DNA of 64,000 bases, from assembly GCA_003640385.1 (NCBI GenBank), contig RCAB01000362.1:1-64000 (forward strand), read 5' to 3'. This DNA is from Setaria digitata. Taxonomy: Eukaryota > Nematoda > Chromadorea > Rhabditida > Setariidae. Shown piece by piece: positions 1 to 13,928 of the stretch (position 1 is its first letter; each line of letters opens with the position of its first letter). The position numbers were made by a program, and so were the translations under genes. The notes under the pieces are model-generated. The model had not been told where the DNA came from and ran no database searches. It worked only from the letters and a program-made list of their open reading frames with translations.

Positions 1-3000
1 CACAACGATAATAACACGAAAAATAATTGCAATAATGCTTCCCAATTGGAATACCAAAAAGAATACGGCTGACAATAAACAATAAACAATAAGGAAAAAC
101 AAATCAGGGAAATTGAGTCTTTTTTTTTTAACATATTATTAGTTAATTATTAAAAAGAGGATAAAATCTTTGTATGAAAATTTTGAATGATAATTAAATA
201 TTATTACTAACGCGATTAAATTTCACAATTAATGAATAGTTATATTATAAATTTTTTGATTTCGTACTATATCAGTTTTAAATATTTTATTATTCAATGA
301 AGACATAAATTTCTAATTGTATATTTTGTCTGACAAAAGTTCTCATTGTTCACCTTTTCTATTCTTTTCCTTCTCTTTATCTTCCATCATGTTCGTTCCA
401 TTTAATTTTAAGGATTATTATCGCTTGAAAAAGAAATAAACGAATCTCTCTAAAAAAAAAAAAAAATTGACTGAAATTTAACTGTTGCTGAGAACTGAAA
501 TAAAATGATAATCTCGTCCAAAATACTAAAATTTTCTTATTAGAAAAATGATTTCAACTGCTAGAAAAAGAATTTTTTTTCAAAATAAAAAAAAATATAT
601 ATATATTTATTATTTGATACACTTTAAAAAAAATCCATACAATATATTATTAAGAGGAGAAGAAGGAATATCTGATAAATATTATTAATTAGTAGAATTA
701 ATATAATTGAGAAAATCGATAAGTCGAATATAGAGACAGACTGTTAAACATCGACGAATAATCGTTATTGTTATAATTATAATTATCCAGCGTGAAACTC
801 ATGCGTGACGTCAAATAAAAATCCCTACGTAAAAATAGTAACGAATATGAACTCACTGAACAGTCTTGAATTATATGAATGATATTAAAGTGATCAATGT
901 GATAAAATGATAAGTTGAAGAGAAGTTCCAGTTAGCCTTCTCAGAACATTATCTATCACAAGCAACAATATAATTTCAAATTGTAGGATAATTTATTTCA
1001 AGAATTTGATTTCAATTTTCGGGAAAATTTGAAACAAAACAAATTTGAGCTAGAACGACATGACATTTCTTTAACTTTCATTCGCCCTTTGCACTGAATG
1101 CATTGCATATTTCACGAGAATAAATACTTACTTTTTTGAGCAAATAAAAGTGAAGCAAAGATTGAAAAATAATGAACATAGCATAGTTACTTATTAATTT
1201 CGTCTTCTTTCTTTTTTCGACATAGTTTGGAAAAAAAAAAAAAAGAAACTTTTTTTTGGTATTCACTAGGCGTAAAAGAGTCAGCAAATTACAGTAATCT
1301 AACGTATCGATTGATTGATTTTCACGCATTACTGATCAACAAAATCGCAAAAATTTTGCCGTTTAGGCATGAAGTGGTTTGCAGCATGCTCAAGAAATGG
1401 TAACGGAATGAAACGATGCACAAAAAAAAAAAAAAGAAACGAGAAAAGTGGATGGATAAAAAATTTACACTTATAATTAACATTAAATTAATTAACCAAT
1501 TAATCAATTAACCGATCAAAAAATAAATCATGATTTTTTTTCTTTTCTTTTTATTGTTTATTTTCATTTTTTTTTTTTTTTAATATAGCTTTTTGAATTT
1601 CTTTTTTACTTTTTCTCCCCTCCCTCTCTCTTTCCTTCTATGAATGACTTTTATCTACTTCTTCTTGCTTGAATAAAAAGCAAAAGAACATGGAATGAAT
1701 CGAATTAATTAAATTTTTTAAAAAAAAAAAAAAAAAAAAAAGCAATTAAATTGACATACACTATAAATAATGGATAACACAGGTGGCAAAGGTATAAAAT
1801 GTATTGTTGCCACTTGAAATGGCCTTCACGATGATGACGATGCATTTCAAAATCGATAATGTTTAATAAAACTTTTCATAAACATGTACGGACACACACA
1901 CACACACACAGACAGAGACACACACACACACCTGTAATATACACACATACATACCTGTCTGTGCAAATTATAATTATATCAAACTGTGCTATGAAATGGT
2001 TGGGTAATTTTTAATTTTTTTCTTAAATGAAGTAACATTTATGAAATATGTTAAGATCAAATTTTAATTCAAATATTAAATAATATTATTTTCATAAATA
2101 ATCATGCAACAATCCAATGTGCTGCATTTTGTGACGAAAAAAGACGATAGAGAATTTATATATTTACTAATGGTAATTAATATAATCTAACATCTAGTAC
2201 AAACATTAATTAATCCCGTGATATGTGTTGAAAATATGAAAGTATTAATTTTTTTTTTTTTTTTTCGTTTTAATTGTTAAGCTTTCTTTAGATGAGGAAG
2301 AAAATATAGCAAAAGTTACTTGGATTTTTTTTTTTTTTAATGTAACTGCATTCAAAATGACAATCATCGGGGAATTAGTGCAGCAATTGATAATTATTAG
2401 CTTGAAAATACGAAATAATTTTTTTTTTTTTAAATAAAAATAAGACTTGAAATTTTTGAAAATTTATGAATAAAGAAATATAACATTGATTAAATATAAA
2501 ATATATGATAACTACCAAGGGATTAATACATAAGCTCATAATTATGAAACATATTGGAATATTTATTTTGGGTAACTAAGTACTGATTAACCGTATTTAT
2601 AATAATCATTTTGTTGCATTGTTGTTCTCGTTAAAATCCGTAACAATCATCAGTCATTATGCATAACTTAGTTGATCTGAACAGGAATGAAAAGTTTTTT
2701 GGCCAAATTATAATGAGCTAAAATAAAAATTTCAAATTAAAGTATTATCAAATATTTGAAATTGACAATGCATAAATTTATACGCACGTTTTATGCTAAA
2801 CAGGTTAAATAGAAATGACAGATTATAAATTCCTTCAATTATGCTTTATAAATATTTAAAAGAGAAATATTCATGAGATGAGCGGAAAAAAAAAAAAAAG
2901 AAATGAAATGTTTGGTTAAGTGAAATTTGCAAAATGATATTGGATATTTTAAACTTTTTTCTAATATTTTACTGGATCATCGAGTTAAATAATAACTTCA

Positions 3001-4471
3001 TCTTTTTTTCTTTTTTTTTGTTTCTTTTAAAAATCCCACTAACTCATATTTTATTCTAGCCAAAATGACTGAATTTAATTCTTCATTTTTATTTTCTTTT
3101 CTTGAGAGGGAGGAAGGAATGAAATTTTAAGCTAATCATTTCCTGGTTCTGAGAAGAAAAAAAAAAAAAAAATAACTATGATATAATCCCGCTTCTATCT
3201 TTTGGCTTATTTCTTCTAGTGATTCCGACAAAATTATAAAATTACTTATTAGCTATAAAAAAAAAAAAACAAAAAAAAAGAGCATAAATTGCTTGCTTTC
3301 ATTTCCATCAGTCTCTTGTGCTAATTGAAATGAAACTGGTCCTGTGAGACGTAAAAAAGTTAGAAAAAAAAAACTATTAATTATGTTAGACGTCAATTAA
3401 GCTCATTAGTCTAATCACAAACTGATTGTATAAAGCTCAAGCACAGTTAATATATAATAACTGGAATGAAAACAAATGAAATGAATATTTAGAAAAAATA
3501 TAATAAAGATGTTAAAGCAAAAAAAAATAAATTTAGCGAAAAACAAGTTGTTGAGAGTAACTGAAAGTTGTTCATATAAAAATTCAAGCTTAATTAGGCA
3601 ATTTTTATCCAAAGCACATATCTTCTAATTAATGGGATTATTTAAATTAGAGCAATGAAAGAAAAAATTTCAGTATGGTATAATTTGGAAAAAAAAGTGC
3701 AAAATAATAGCAAAAATTTTATAAATAATGTAAGAAAAAAAAAAAAAAAGAAATGATTAAATTTTGTGCATCATAACTGGAAATAAGAATAACAATGAAA
3801 TTTTAAAAAGAAATAGCAAAAAAGACTGGAAATCATAAAACAAATAAATTAATTTCTCTTTTACTGATAACAGAAAAAATTAAGCTCTTGTCTTTTCTTC
3901 TTTTTGTTTTTTTTCTTTCCACTACACTTAAAACATTTCCGAACCTTTTATTTATATAACGCTGTCAGAAAAAATCTTTCACATTTTCGAAAATTTAAGT
4001 TTTTTTTTTTTTTTTTTTTTTTTTGTAATATTCACCCTCTTTGCTTAAACAGAACTAAATCCAAAAGTACCAAAAGTATATTATTAAAGAAATTTGAAAA
4101 TTTCGAAAAGCTCTATGTAGATACTAAAATTTAAGAAAAAAAAAAACAAGTTAGAATTTGTCGCATATATATATATAAATCATCAGAGTTTGACAAAAAA
4201 AAAAAAGGAAGTCAAAATTAGTAAGCCAAGCAAAGAGAAAAGGAAAAGATGAAATTAGCCGAAAAAAAAAAAGCATTGCAAACTGATATTAGTAGTTCTT
4301 ATTCAAATAACTTCAAAGATTATCTAATTTTATAGTTTTATATAGCTTTCATAAAATAAATTTAAAATTTCTCATCTTAAACTAACCTTTTGACGGCTAT
4401 TGCTCTTTCTTTATTTGTTTACACACTACCGCCAGTGAAATAAAAAAAAAAAACAGGTAAATAAAACTTAC
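1..4471. other. Gene-poor AT-rich stretch
   Basis: I see no exon I can defend here. The stretch is dominated by runs of A or T and short random open frames whose translations are mostly Phe, Leu, Lys and Ile. A CA microsatellite sits near 1.9 kb. Because a well-spliced minus-strand exon lies just to the right, with a strong donor at its left edge, this stretch is probably intron or downstream sequence of that gene. Confidence 0.5.
1891..1957. repeat. CA/GT microsatellite, interrupted
   Basis: A CA dinucleotide run is broken by GACAGAGA and followed by a looser ACACACATACATAC tail. It is a simple repeat with no coding potential. Confidence 0.9.
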
Positions 4472-4713
4472 CATTACAAACATTTTTGGATTGCTGTTGT
4501 TGCATTAGTAATTTGGCAACCATCCGTGAGGATGAGATGCTTCCGTTCCGTTGTTGTTGTTGTTTTTGTTGCTGCTGCTGTTGCTGTTGTTGTTGATGTT
4601 GTTGTTGTTTACGATATGCTGTCCGTTGAATACACAACAATAAACTTTCCTCAGCGAACCAGTTATTTAATTCGGCACCAATAATTTGACAACGATGTTG
4701 CTTTATCGGCCGT
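4472..4713 (-). CDS. Internal exon of unidentified polyglutamine protein
   Basis: This is one 242-base exon of a minus-strand gene whose other exons I cannot place. The acceptor at its right edge reads TTGTTTTTAG and the donor at its left edge reads GTAAGTTTT, both strong nematode sites. It enters with two bases borrowed from the previous exon and leaves in phase 1, giving 80 full codons. The first part is ordinary protein sequence (HRCQIIGAELNNWFAEESLL, then CIQRTAYRK). It is followed by a Gln tract of about 17 residues broken by single His and Lys, a Ser-rich bit, and a second short Gln run. The Gln codons are mixed CAA and CAG. The mix argues against a recent pure CAG expansion. The helix-like first part plus a Gln tract suggests a nuclear regulator, but I do not recognise the family and do not assign a function. 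Confidence 0.6.
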
Positions 4714-6279
4714 CTAAAAACAATTGGATTAAAATATTCCATTCTGGCTACCAAAAAATGGCAAATTAAATTTTATAAACAAAAAAAAAAGTTGTCGTTT
4801 AAATGAAATATTGCGAAAGAAGTTGAATTATAATATCGTAAAAGAAAAAAGAAAAAAATAACAAAAAGAAAGTCCTTGACATTTCCTATAATTTTTCTTC
4901 GAAAAAATGAAAAAAAAAAATGGTAAATAATTAATTAATTGATTTAAAGAAAAATGTGCGAAGGATGTTTAAGAATTTATCTGGAAAAATGAACAAGAAA
5001 AGAAAAAAATGAACTGGATGTTATGTGAGAGAGGTTAAAACTACGATGAGATAGGATGGGAGGAATTAAACTGATAAAAAAACATGACCTCTTATTAGCT
5101 TACCCTTATTTAGTTAACCTTAGATCTGCTATCATTTAATTGACCTTAGACCTCCTAACATTTAAGAAGATATTGAAATAAAATAAGATTGTTAATTGAT
5201 ACAAAATAAATTTGCATTTAATTTCAGCTAACGACGTACACAAATACGTATGAAAGAGGGTGATAATTATGCAAAAATTTCGAAGCATTTAACAAAATTA
5301 TCACATATATGTCATAATTTTTTTTTCAATAATTTAAATAGATACAATTATATTTCGTATTAATCACTCGAATTTAAGCTAATTAATTATTTACTGTTAT
5401 CTATTAGACCTAATTGAATGATATGTCAAAGTGAATGATATGTCATTTTAATTACAATATTTAAATTTGACTAAATAAGCCTGCAAAATTTTGTTTTGCT
5501 TTTTGCAAATTTCTTTAGTCAAATTTAAAAATTTGAATGAAGCCAGAATATTCGATTTTTGAGCATTTAAATATTGTAATTAAAATATTTTTTAAAAAAT
5601 CGTATATTTTTTTTTATATCTAAGCATAAATTCTTCCTGATTACTTAAAAAAAAAAACTTTTATTGCACCTTAGAAACAATGAACGATGCAAAATTTTTG
5701 TTTTCAATTTATTAATATGTTTTCTAAAATTTTCCACCTTTGGTACAATTATTAGCAGCATATTAATTCAAAAATATTTTTTTAAAAAACTAAAAGAAAG
5801 AAGGAAATATCATCGAATTAAAAAAAAAAATGAAAAAAAAAAAAGAAACTTTTATGGCTGATTTGAAAAAAAAAAAGAGTAAAAAGGCTAGCTATAAAAA
5901 TAAATTTTCAATCAAACAAATTTTCGCAATGCAATTTTGTTCATTTGCTTGGGAGAACGAAACTTATTGACATGCAATTATATACAAATCATTCATATTT
6001 CTTTCCCTTTCTTCTCTTAATTTTTAGCCCTTAAATTAGTTAAATTTGAGTTAGAATTGAGTAGAAGATGAGAAATTCGAAAGAATTGATCAAAATGCTT
6101 CAGAAAATACATTTGAGAACGAAAAAAAAAAAAAAAAAAAAAGAAATAAATCTTGAAGGCGAACTGAAAAATTTGTCATTTAAAAATTAAAATTTAGGAC
6201 GAAATCTTTTTTTGCCCCTTTTCATTTCTCAAAGAATTTGAATTTGTATAGGAAAGACGGACAGTAATTGTCACCACTG

Positions 6280-6526
6280 TCGCGGATTTCCATTCCTTCG
6301 TCCGTATTGTGTGGGTATTCGTGCGACCCACATGTTGCGTGGGTGTGTACAAGTGGGTCCGGTATACGTGCTTGTGAAGCGACAAATTGTGTGTGGGAGT
6401 AGGTGCGCGTTGGTGTGCGTGAGTGCACGTGAATGAATTCACGTGGGTTTGAGTGAATACGTGGACAAGGATACGTATGAGTGAACATGTGTAGGTGTGA
6501 ATGGATTTGCGTGGGTGTGTACATGT
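6280..6526. repeat. Degenerate GT-rich island
   Basis: About 245 bases stand out from the AT-rich surroundings. They are made of imperfect GTGNGT, CGTGGG and GTGTGTAC units on the plus strand. The minus strand is open in two frames and translates to a Thr/His/Pro/Arg-rich string, which is what such a repeat gives in any frame. I therefore treat it as an old microsatellite-like element and not as coding. It contains a 9-base inverted repeat with two CACGTG hexamers. Confidence 0.7.
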
Positions 6527-8354
6527 TTTTTTTAAATTTTCCCTGTGAAATTTCATTTATTGTTAATTTAATTCATTTAAAAAAAGAAAAAAAAAACAAA
6601 ATTCGATGAATGGAAACGATAAGACTAGAACGGTAAGATTTTGAAAATGATAAAATTGGAAAAAAAACTAAACATATTTTCAGATTATTTTCAATACCCA
6701 AAGGGCAAATAAACACCAGAAGGTGAAAGTGAGATGAAATTTATAAATTATAAAAAATATGGAATTTCAACCTTTGCTATCAAATAATAAATTGCCAATC
6801 ATTATCGATAATTTTTACCTAATATAAATAGTTGAGATTATTTAATATCAACAAAACCTGATTATTTCTCATTCAATAACCGAAATACTTAATATTAACA
6901 TTGGTATTTAATAGTAACATTATGTTTTTAAATTTAAATCATTTTAAATTTCATTTCAAAAATTTCTGAAGTGAGAAAAACAAAATATCATGAAATGAAA
7001 TATAAGGAAGATTGATAGTAAAGGTAAAATATGTGTTCACTGAAAGCATTTTGCCAATTTCAATCGTTCCATCTTTCTCCTTTCATTTAACCATTGATAT
7101 CTAAATTATTTTCCACATTAAACGACTTAAATGATTCTAAAAGAGAAAGAAAAGGGAAATAGAACATAAAATTTCAGAGATCATTTATGGAAATTGGAGA
7201 TTTCAATAAATAATTTTTTGAATTAAAATACATGAAATGATGGAATTTGGAAAATGGCGTTGCTATGTTGGAAATGGATAAATGTACTTTTTTGAAATTT
7301 CTTATTCTAAAATGCTTATTTTGATATTTGCTAAAGAAATTTAAAGATCAATCAAACTTCAATGAAATATTAATGATGATAACATATCGAAAACAACATA
7401 TGGAAGAAAAACGAGAATGATGAGGGAGAATCTTTGCTGAAAACTTAAATACTTGAAATATGTTTGATGAATTTAAGTATTTGGGAATTAAAAGAGAAAA
7501 AAAGTAGCAAATTTCAAGTCAAATTTCAAGTCACAATAAGCGTCAAGCTTGTAAATTTTGCCAAAATATTTAATTGTAAAAAGAATGAATATCGTAAAAG
7601 TTGATTTCAGGAAATTTCTTTTAATAATTTATTTTCACTTCTTTGTTATTTTTTTTTCTCTTTAATTTAGCAACCATTTATTACTAATTTGCAATCACTG
7701 CGATGACTGATATGATAAAATGTGCTAAGAAATTGATAGGAAAGCAAAATTAGCAGCAAAAATGTCTAATTGTCAACAAGGTTGAAGTCAAATCTATTTA
7801 ATTAGTAATTCTTCTTTTTCTTTCATTTAATGTATAGAAAATTCATTGGATCCAGAACATTCCCAAGCACAACAAGTTGATCGGTAATCACCATTAGCAA
7901 CCGAGACACTACCTTAGATCGATCATTTCAGTGCTCTATTAGTAGCCTAGTACATTCTTTTACCCTAGACATAACGAATTTAATATATGCACAGATACAT
8001 GAAGATAGATAAACGCACAAGCACACGCATATACCTGAACGTAATCCATAAACTGATATGGAAAATATAATTGAAAATTTATATCTGTACCATGTGGTAT
8101 AGATGACTGATAAATTTAAAAACAAAAAAAGAGGAAAGAAAAATTCTTATAAGTTTCACAAAATTTCAAGAAGAATGGAAGCATTTTCAAGGTTAATGAC
8201 ATTTTCAATATAATAAAAAAGCACTCATGCAATTCATTGAATGATGCGAATAAAGGAATGATTAGGGGCATTAAATCATATTTGTGATGATAATGATTGA
8301 TATCTATAGTTGATAACAATTTTGATGAAATGAAAAAGTGGTGGGGAAAAATGA

Positions 8355-8453
8355 AAAATCAATTTTTCTGTATATATATATATATATATATAGAAAATTA
8401 AAAAATTAGTGATTTAATTAATATATATATATATTAATTAAATAGAAAAATTG

Positions 8454-8494
<41 letters not shown>

Positions 8495-8496
8495 TA
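8355..8496. repeat. Nested AT palindromes with TA repeats
   Basis: Perfect 15-base inverted arms (8355-8369 and 8444-8458) enclose a TA run and a perfect 32-base palindrome at 8412-8443 (ATTTAATTAATATATA and its reverse complement). A long pure TA run follows to about 8490. The whole block could form a hairpin or cruciform. Confidence 0.85.
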
Positions 8497-11029
8497 AATT
8501 GTATTGCATATAAGTAATGATCTTATTATTATCTGGAACGTTTATTTCGGTGGCACCAAATTTATCACTAAATTTTTTTTCTTTATTTTAGCAATTTTAG
8601 AAAACAAATAATTGTGAAAATTTCAAACATACACAATGTTCAAATGATGTCATTAGTTTTCAGTAATTTTAAAATTGAAAAAAAAAAAAGAAAATTAAAG
8701 AGTGAAATTGTCTAATGACACTTGCTACTTTTTTTTTTTTTAGATATTTGCATTGAAAAAGTTTGAGAGTGGACTTTAAATTCATAGCCTAAAAAAGGAA
8801 CTAAAAATCTCATACAATTATTCAAACAATTTGTATTCTTAATCGTTATGAATGATTTGAATTACTAAATTCAATTTTTCCAACTGCTGATATTTATAAT
8901 GAACGAATTGCTATATCACATAATGGAAATAAATTATAACGAATAACAATTATTTTTTTACAGGGATGTTGTAGCAAAAAACTATTCCATATAAATTAAA
9001 TTATTACCATCATACAAACGAATTATTATGACCCATTTTGGTCCGCTAATAAAATAATTTTATTTACTGTATTATTCAATAAAAATTATCATAATCCAAT
9101 TCCGAATTCGTAATAATTGACATAAATAATTTATAATCGAATATGAATTGCTAATATACAATGGAATTTATTGTCATTAAATGAAAAAAAAAAACAATTC
9201 AATGCAAATAATTGTTATCAAATTAAAAAATAATTCTTATACAACTGAAATGACTTCGGTACATTTATAACTGATAATTTCAGCTGAACAAACGAAAGGT
9301 AATGTTGACTTGTCCCATATATTTCCAATCATTTAACTATGCCTTTTTATTTTACTACAGTTAACCGAGAAATTTTCAAAAGCTTTCTCACTGTATAATG
9401 GAAAAAGATGTTGTTAATAACAGAACAAAACGCAAAATTTGGAAATCATTAACTTGAATGATTTTTAGTTATTCATTTACAAGCATTTTCGATATTTTGT
9501 AACATTTTGACATTTTACAACTATCAAAAATTGTTGAATTTGAATGAAATTAAACTATGCTCTTAATGAAATACTTCTTATTGTTATGGTTATTGAAAAT
9601 ATTTTTCAGCAATATTTTTCACTAATTTTTACCTCGTTTATCACTATCTTCTATCTTCTCAAACATCACTTATCGATTTGTTTATCACTTTTTATACTTT
9701 TTTTTTGTAGTAGCAAAACTGGAAATGCATTACGCAGAAAAATTAAATTCTGCAAAAGTCACTTATTTACTGAGAAAAAATAAGTATCTTTCTTATCAGT
9801 TATATCATTCCAAAAAAAAAAACTAAAGAAGAAACAAAGGAAAGAGTGGAAGATGACACAATTTAATTATTTATTGTCAAATAAATCATATATCTCATGA
9901 GTGATTAGAATTGATTTTTTGATCTTTTTGAGCTTTACCACGAAATCTGATAACAAAGTGACAAAATATCACAACAGATGTTGATAGTGATAAGAAGAAA
10001 TGATGATGTAATTAGCAACAAATTCCTCATAACTAGCAAATAAATTGCTGATAATGTTTAAAAAATATACTATCTGATAATTCATCATTGTATTTACTGC
10101 TTCTTTACGTAAAGGCAATTTTTAAATGATGTTAAAAATATGTACACATTTTAAAACTCAAAAAAAATTGATTTTTTTTTTCATTCTTCAAGCATAGCAC
10201 ATCTTCAAATAATGATATGGTACTACTGTTATCGAAAAATTTATTGAATATAGATTTTAGGAGCCTTAAATGATAAAATCTAGATGAAATAATAATTAAT
10301 TAATAAAATTTCAACGAATTCTACAGTTAATATTCCATAAATAAGGTAGCAACTGTTACATCTCATTTAAAAATGACAAAACAAACGATCGTGTCAAATT
10401 TTTCAGTATTGTAAGAGATCCTGGAATGTAGGGAGGTAGTATCATGACACAGATGATATGATAAGCGATAAATTTACAAAGCGTTTAGTAAGGTTTCTAC
10501 GCTGGCAACAGGTAACTATTGCTCTGATAGGACAAACTAACGATAGAAATAACATATGGCAAAATCAATTGCACAGTTTTACGAGGACGAATTGCAATCA
10601 TTTCAGAGATTATTTTGAAATGGAAAATTGAAAGAATTATAAAAGTTTTGCAATCATAGAATTCATAAATTTCATCATCCATATGATATGATAAGGCATT
10701 TTTTTTTTAATTTCATTTTGAACTTTTATTTTATAAAAGAAATGCAATTAAATTGCTTGAAAATTAATATGAAATGTTCTTCTGATCAGTTAATTCCACT
10801 GAAAATTAAAATGCCAAATTGTTATGTTCGTGAAAATCGGAAGATGAGAATTTACTTCAACAGTGGTAAATTTGACCGCTCATTTTCTGCTTTCGGCAAA
10901 TATTATGTGATTTATACATTTTGACAGTTTTCTCTATCATGGAATTCTTGTTCGGGACGGTGATTTTTCCATTTTATCAAGTATAGTGATTATAATTCAT
11001 TTCACTTGAATTATTCGTAAATTTTGGAT

Positions 11030-11335
11030 ATATTAATGATCATGGTGATGATTTCGGTTATCACGATTTTTATGATTGTAATGGAGTTATTTGAATTAAT
11101 TATTTAAGTTGTTGATGACTATGTCGATATTGATAATATTGTTTCGATAATACTGATAAATATGATTGCTGTTACTGGGCGTGATTATGATTACAATGCT
11201 AATGTCATGATGATGATTATTATGAAGATAAAATAACTACGATGATGGAAATTATAGTGATGATCGTGGTATTTTGACGATGATAATTATGTTTATGACA
11301 ATAAAATGTTAATGATAGTGATAAGTATCTGAGAA
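11030..11335. repeat. Degenerate GAT/TGA triplet-rich tract
   Basis: GATGAT, TGATAA and ATGATG units recur for about 300 bases with stops in all frames. It is a decayed simple repeat. Confidence 0.6.
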
Positions 11336-12514
11336 ATGCAGATTAACAATGATGTAACTTTTAATATATTTTCATTTTTTCAAATATTCTCTAACTAAAG
11401 AACTTTATATAAATCATTCTATCATAAATTCTTCCTAAAATTCAATGCCTCAATAATGAATTATTTCATATAAAATTCCCATTATATCAACAGTATAGCA
11501 AACTATATTAATTTAACAAATCACTAAAGATCCCAAAACGTTCGAATTTCTTCTTTCAACCTTCAAAATTATTCAAATCCACGAACTTTATGGAAGTTTC
11601 TTCAAGAGTTCGAAATGTTTTATCATGCGAGAAATAATTTATCATACGAAGAAGAAAAAGCAATTGCATTGCAAAGAAATTGATAATTTCTGATTCTTAT
11701 GAGTTGTTTGTAATTCAGAAACGATTTAACATGAGCTGTGACAATATGGTATAGAATTAAGAATAAGTAAGAAAATTTTAAAAATTACTCTAGACAAAGT
11801 ATTCTGAGACAACTGCGGGATATCTAGCAAGAACGAAAAGATAAAATATATGAAATTATCAGAAGTGGATGAATCAGTCGGTGAAATGTACCTGTAATAT
11901 CTGTAATAATGGCATGATCACATGGTTAGGTAAGCTTTAAAAGTTAAAAATGATTCTCATCGAATGTATAAGAGTATGCATCGATAAATCCCTTTTTATT
12001 ACGGCACTGAGGTAATTGCCAAGTTTTTTTTTTTTTTTTTAGAAAAATTTAATTCGCGTAAAATAAGCACAAATAATTTCTGCTTTTAAATTTTTTATAC
12101 AATATGTTTAAAATAATGTTTTCTAAGAAATTAATAATTTTTTACAACTGCCAAAATATTTACAAAAATGATTTAAATGTTTGTAACAAAGAATAGAATG
12201 GCTAAAATGAATTATTTTAGAAAGAGTAAATTGGGCAAATAAAAATAAATAAATAAACAGAACAAAAAAAAAATTATTTGCATATATATTTATAAAAAAA
12301 AAAAAATTATAAATAAAATAAGGAAAGAAATGCTTTGCAATAGAAATATTTTGTTAATAAATCATGTGTTAATCTGTGTAAAAAATCCATTCTCTCCTTT
12401 CTAATAAATATTTTGACTAATTATTAGATAAAATTAATCACCTATGTAATAAGTTGAAAACAAATTACAAAAAAAAAAAAAAAACTTTACTAATATAACA
12501 ACGATAAACGGATA

Positions 12515-12790
12515 ACAACTGAAAGCAAAAAAACAACAATAGCAATAACAATAATAGCAACAATGTGAACACAATAACAGAAGCAAAGGCAACAAGAATA
12601 GCTGCAACAATAGCAAATAAAGATAACAATAAGATTAAAAACAATAACAATGTAAAGGAATAATAGGATGGAAGAACAGGAAGAAAATGATAAGAACGGT
12701 AGCAATGTTTAAGAATAATGAAGCAACAAGAACAATATGGGTAATGATAACAATGTGAACGATGACAGTAGTAGAAACAACAGGAATGAA
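12515..12790. repeat. AAC/AAT-rich degenerate repeat
   Basis: AACAAC, AATAAC and AGCAAC units recur on the plus strand. Four overlapping minus-strand frames here are Leu/Ile/Val-rich only because of this composition, so I do not call a gene. Confidence 0.65.
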
Positions 12791-13928
12791 AGAAGGCAAT
12801 TTAATGGGTAAAAAAAAAAAAAGAAAAAAAATTAGCAGTTCTTCTTTTATTTGAGAGAAGTGTTGAACGGAATGGAAGTGGAAAACCACTCTTTTTCTTT
12901 TCTTTTTTTTTTTTCACTGTTTAGTTTTAAATTTTTTTTTTTTTTTTTTTAAAGCTTGTAATCCATTAATGAGCAATCGATAATAATTACTTAAATATTT
13001 GTTAGTTGAATTCAAGTAGTGGCATTTATTTCAACGATTAGGATTGAAATGAATTTCTTGAGATGATGGAAATTTTAATAAAGAATGCTGCCTGCTGCTG
13101 AAGAGATTTTTTGAAGAGCAGAAATAAATGATTGAATTGGTACAATAGTATTTGATAACTTATATTTAATTATATGTTTCAAATATTGTCGGAACAAAAA
13201 TTTGAAAAATTTCAATTTGAATTTAAGTTATTTACTCATTAATACGTAGCATATTTGTACTGAATAATTGATATTTTAATGTTATGAGATGTTTATTAGC
13301 ACTTGTTAGGTGCATTAAGCAATATTATCTCTATCTGAGGTGATAAAGATTACCATCCGAATTTAAATGATAAACAAATTCTGAATGCTGATAAGTGATG
13401 ATTAGTCTTAAATATATTTCATCTGAAAAAAAAAATGTCAATAATTAGTTAAAAAATTATTGATTGTGTTAAGAAAATAATTTGAAAACAATTTTTTTTT
13501 TTTGAATAATTATTAAAAAAAGAAAAATTTCAGCGATTAAAAAAATTATCAAAGTAATTTTGTGCTTTCGGAATGAAAAGAAAAAAAAAGAAAGAAAAAG
13601 AGAACAAATTTTAAGTCCTGAAAAGTTTTGAAAATGGGGAAAAAAAAAAGAAGTGATGGCAAATTTGAAAGGATACATTGAACAGTACGAAAGAAGTGAT
13701 AAAGAGAAATATAAGCGAAGAAATATCTTTTGGAGGAAAAATGGGAAAAAAATTGAAGAAGCAAACGAGAACTTTTTAACTTTCCACCACTTCTTCCACT
13801 TTGTCAATAAAATTTTTCTCTTTTTCCCTTTGACTTTGATAATTTTATTATTTGTGGAAATTTTCTCACAATTTCAAAAAGTTTAAATTCTTGTAATTAA
13901 TGATGACAAAGTAATAAGAACAGAAAAA

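Noticed and set aside
6194..6556. Two minus-strand frames of 100 and 120 codons, His/Thr/Pro-rich
   Set aside because: They overlap in different frames across a degenerate GT repeat, so the translation reflects the repeat and not a protein.
10688..10924. 78-codon plus frame with varied composition (contains KCSSDQLIPLKIKMP)
   Set aside because: It begins after a non-Kozak ATG in AT-rich DNA, with no neighbouring exons, no domain and no signal peptide. It is probably chance.
12434..12889. Four overlapping minus-strand Leu/Ile/Val-rich frames that look like membrane proteins
   Set aside because: They arise from AAC/AAT repeats and A-runs read in reverse, in several frames at once, with no splice sites or conserved motif.
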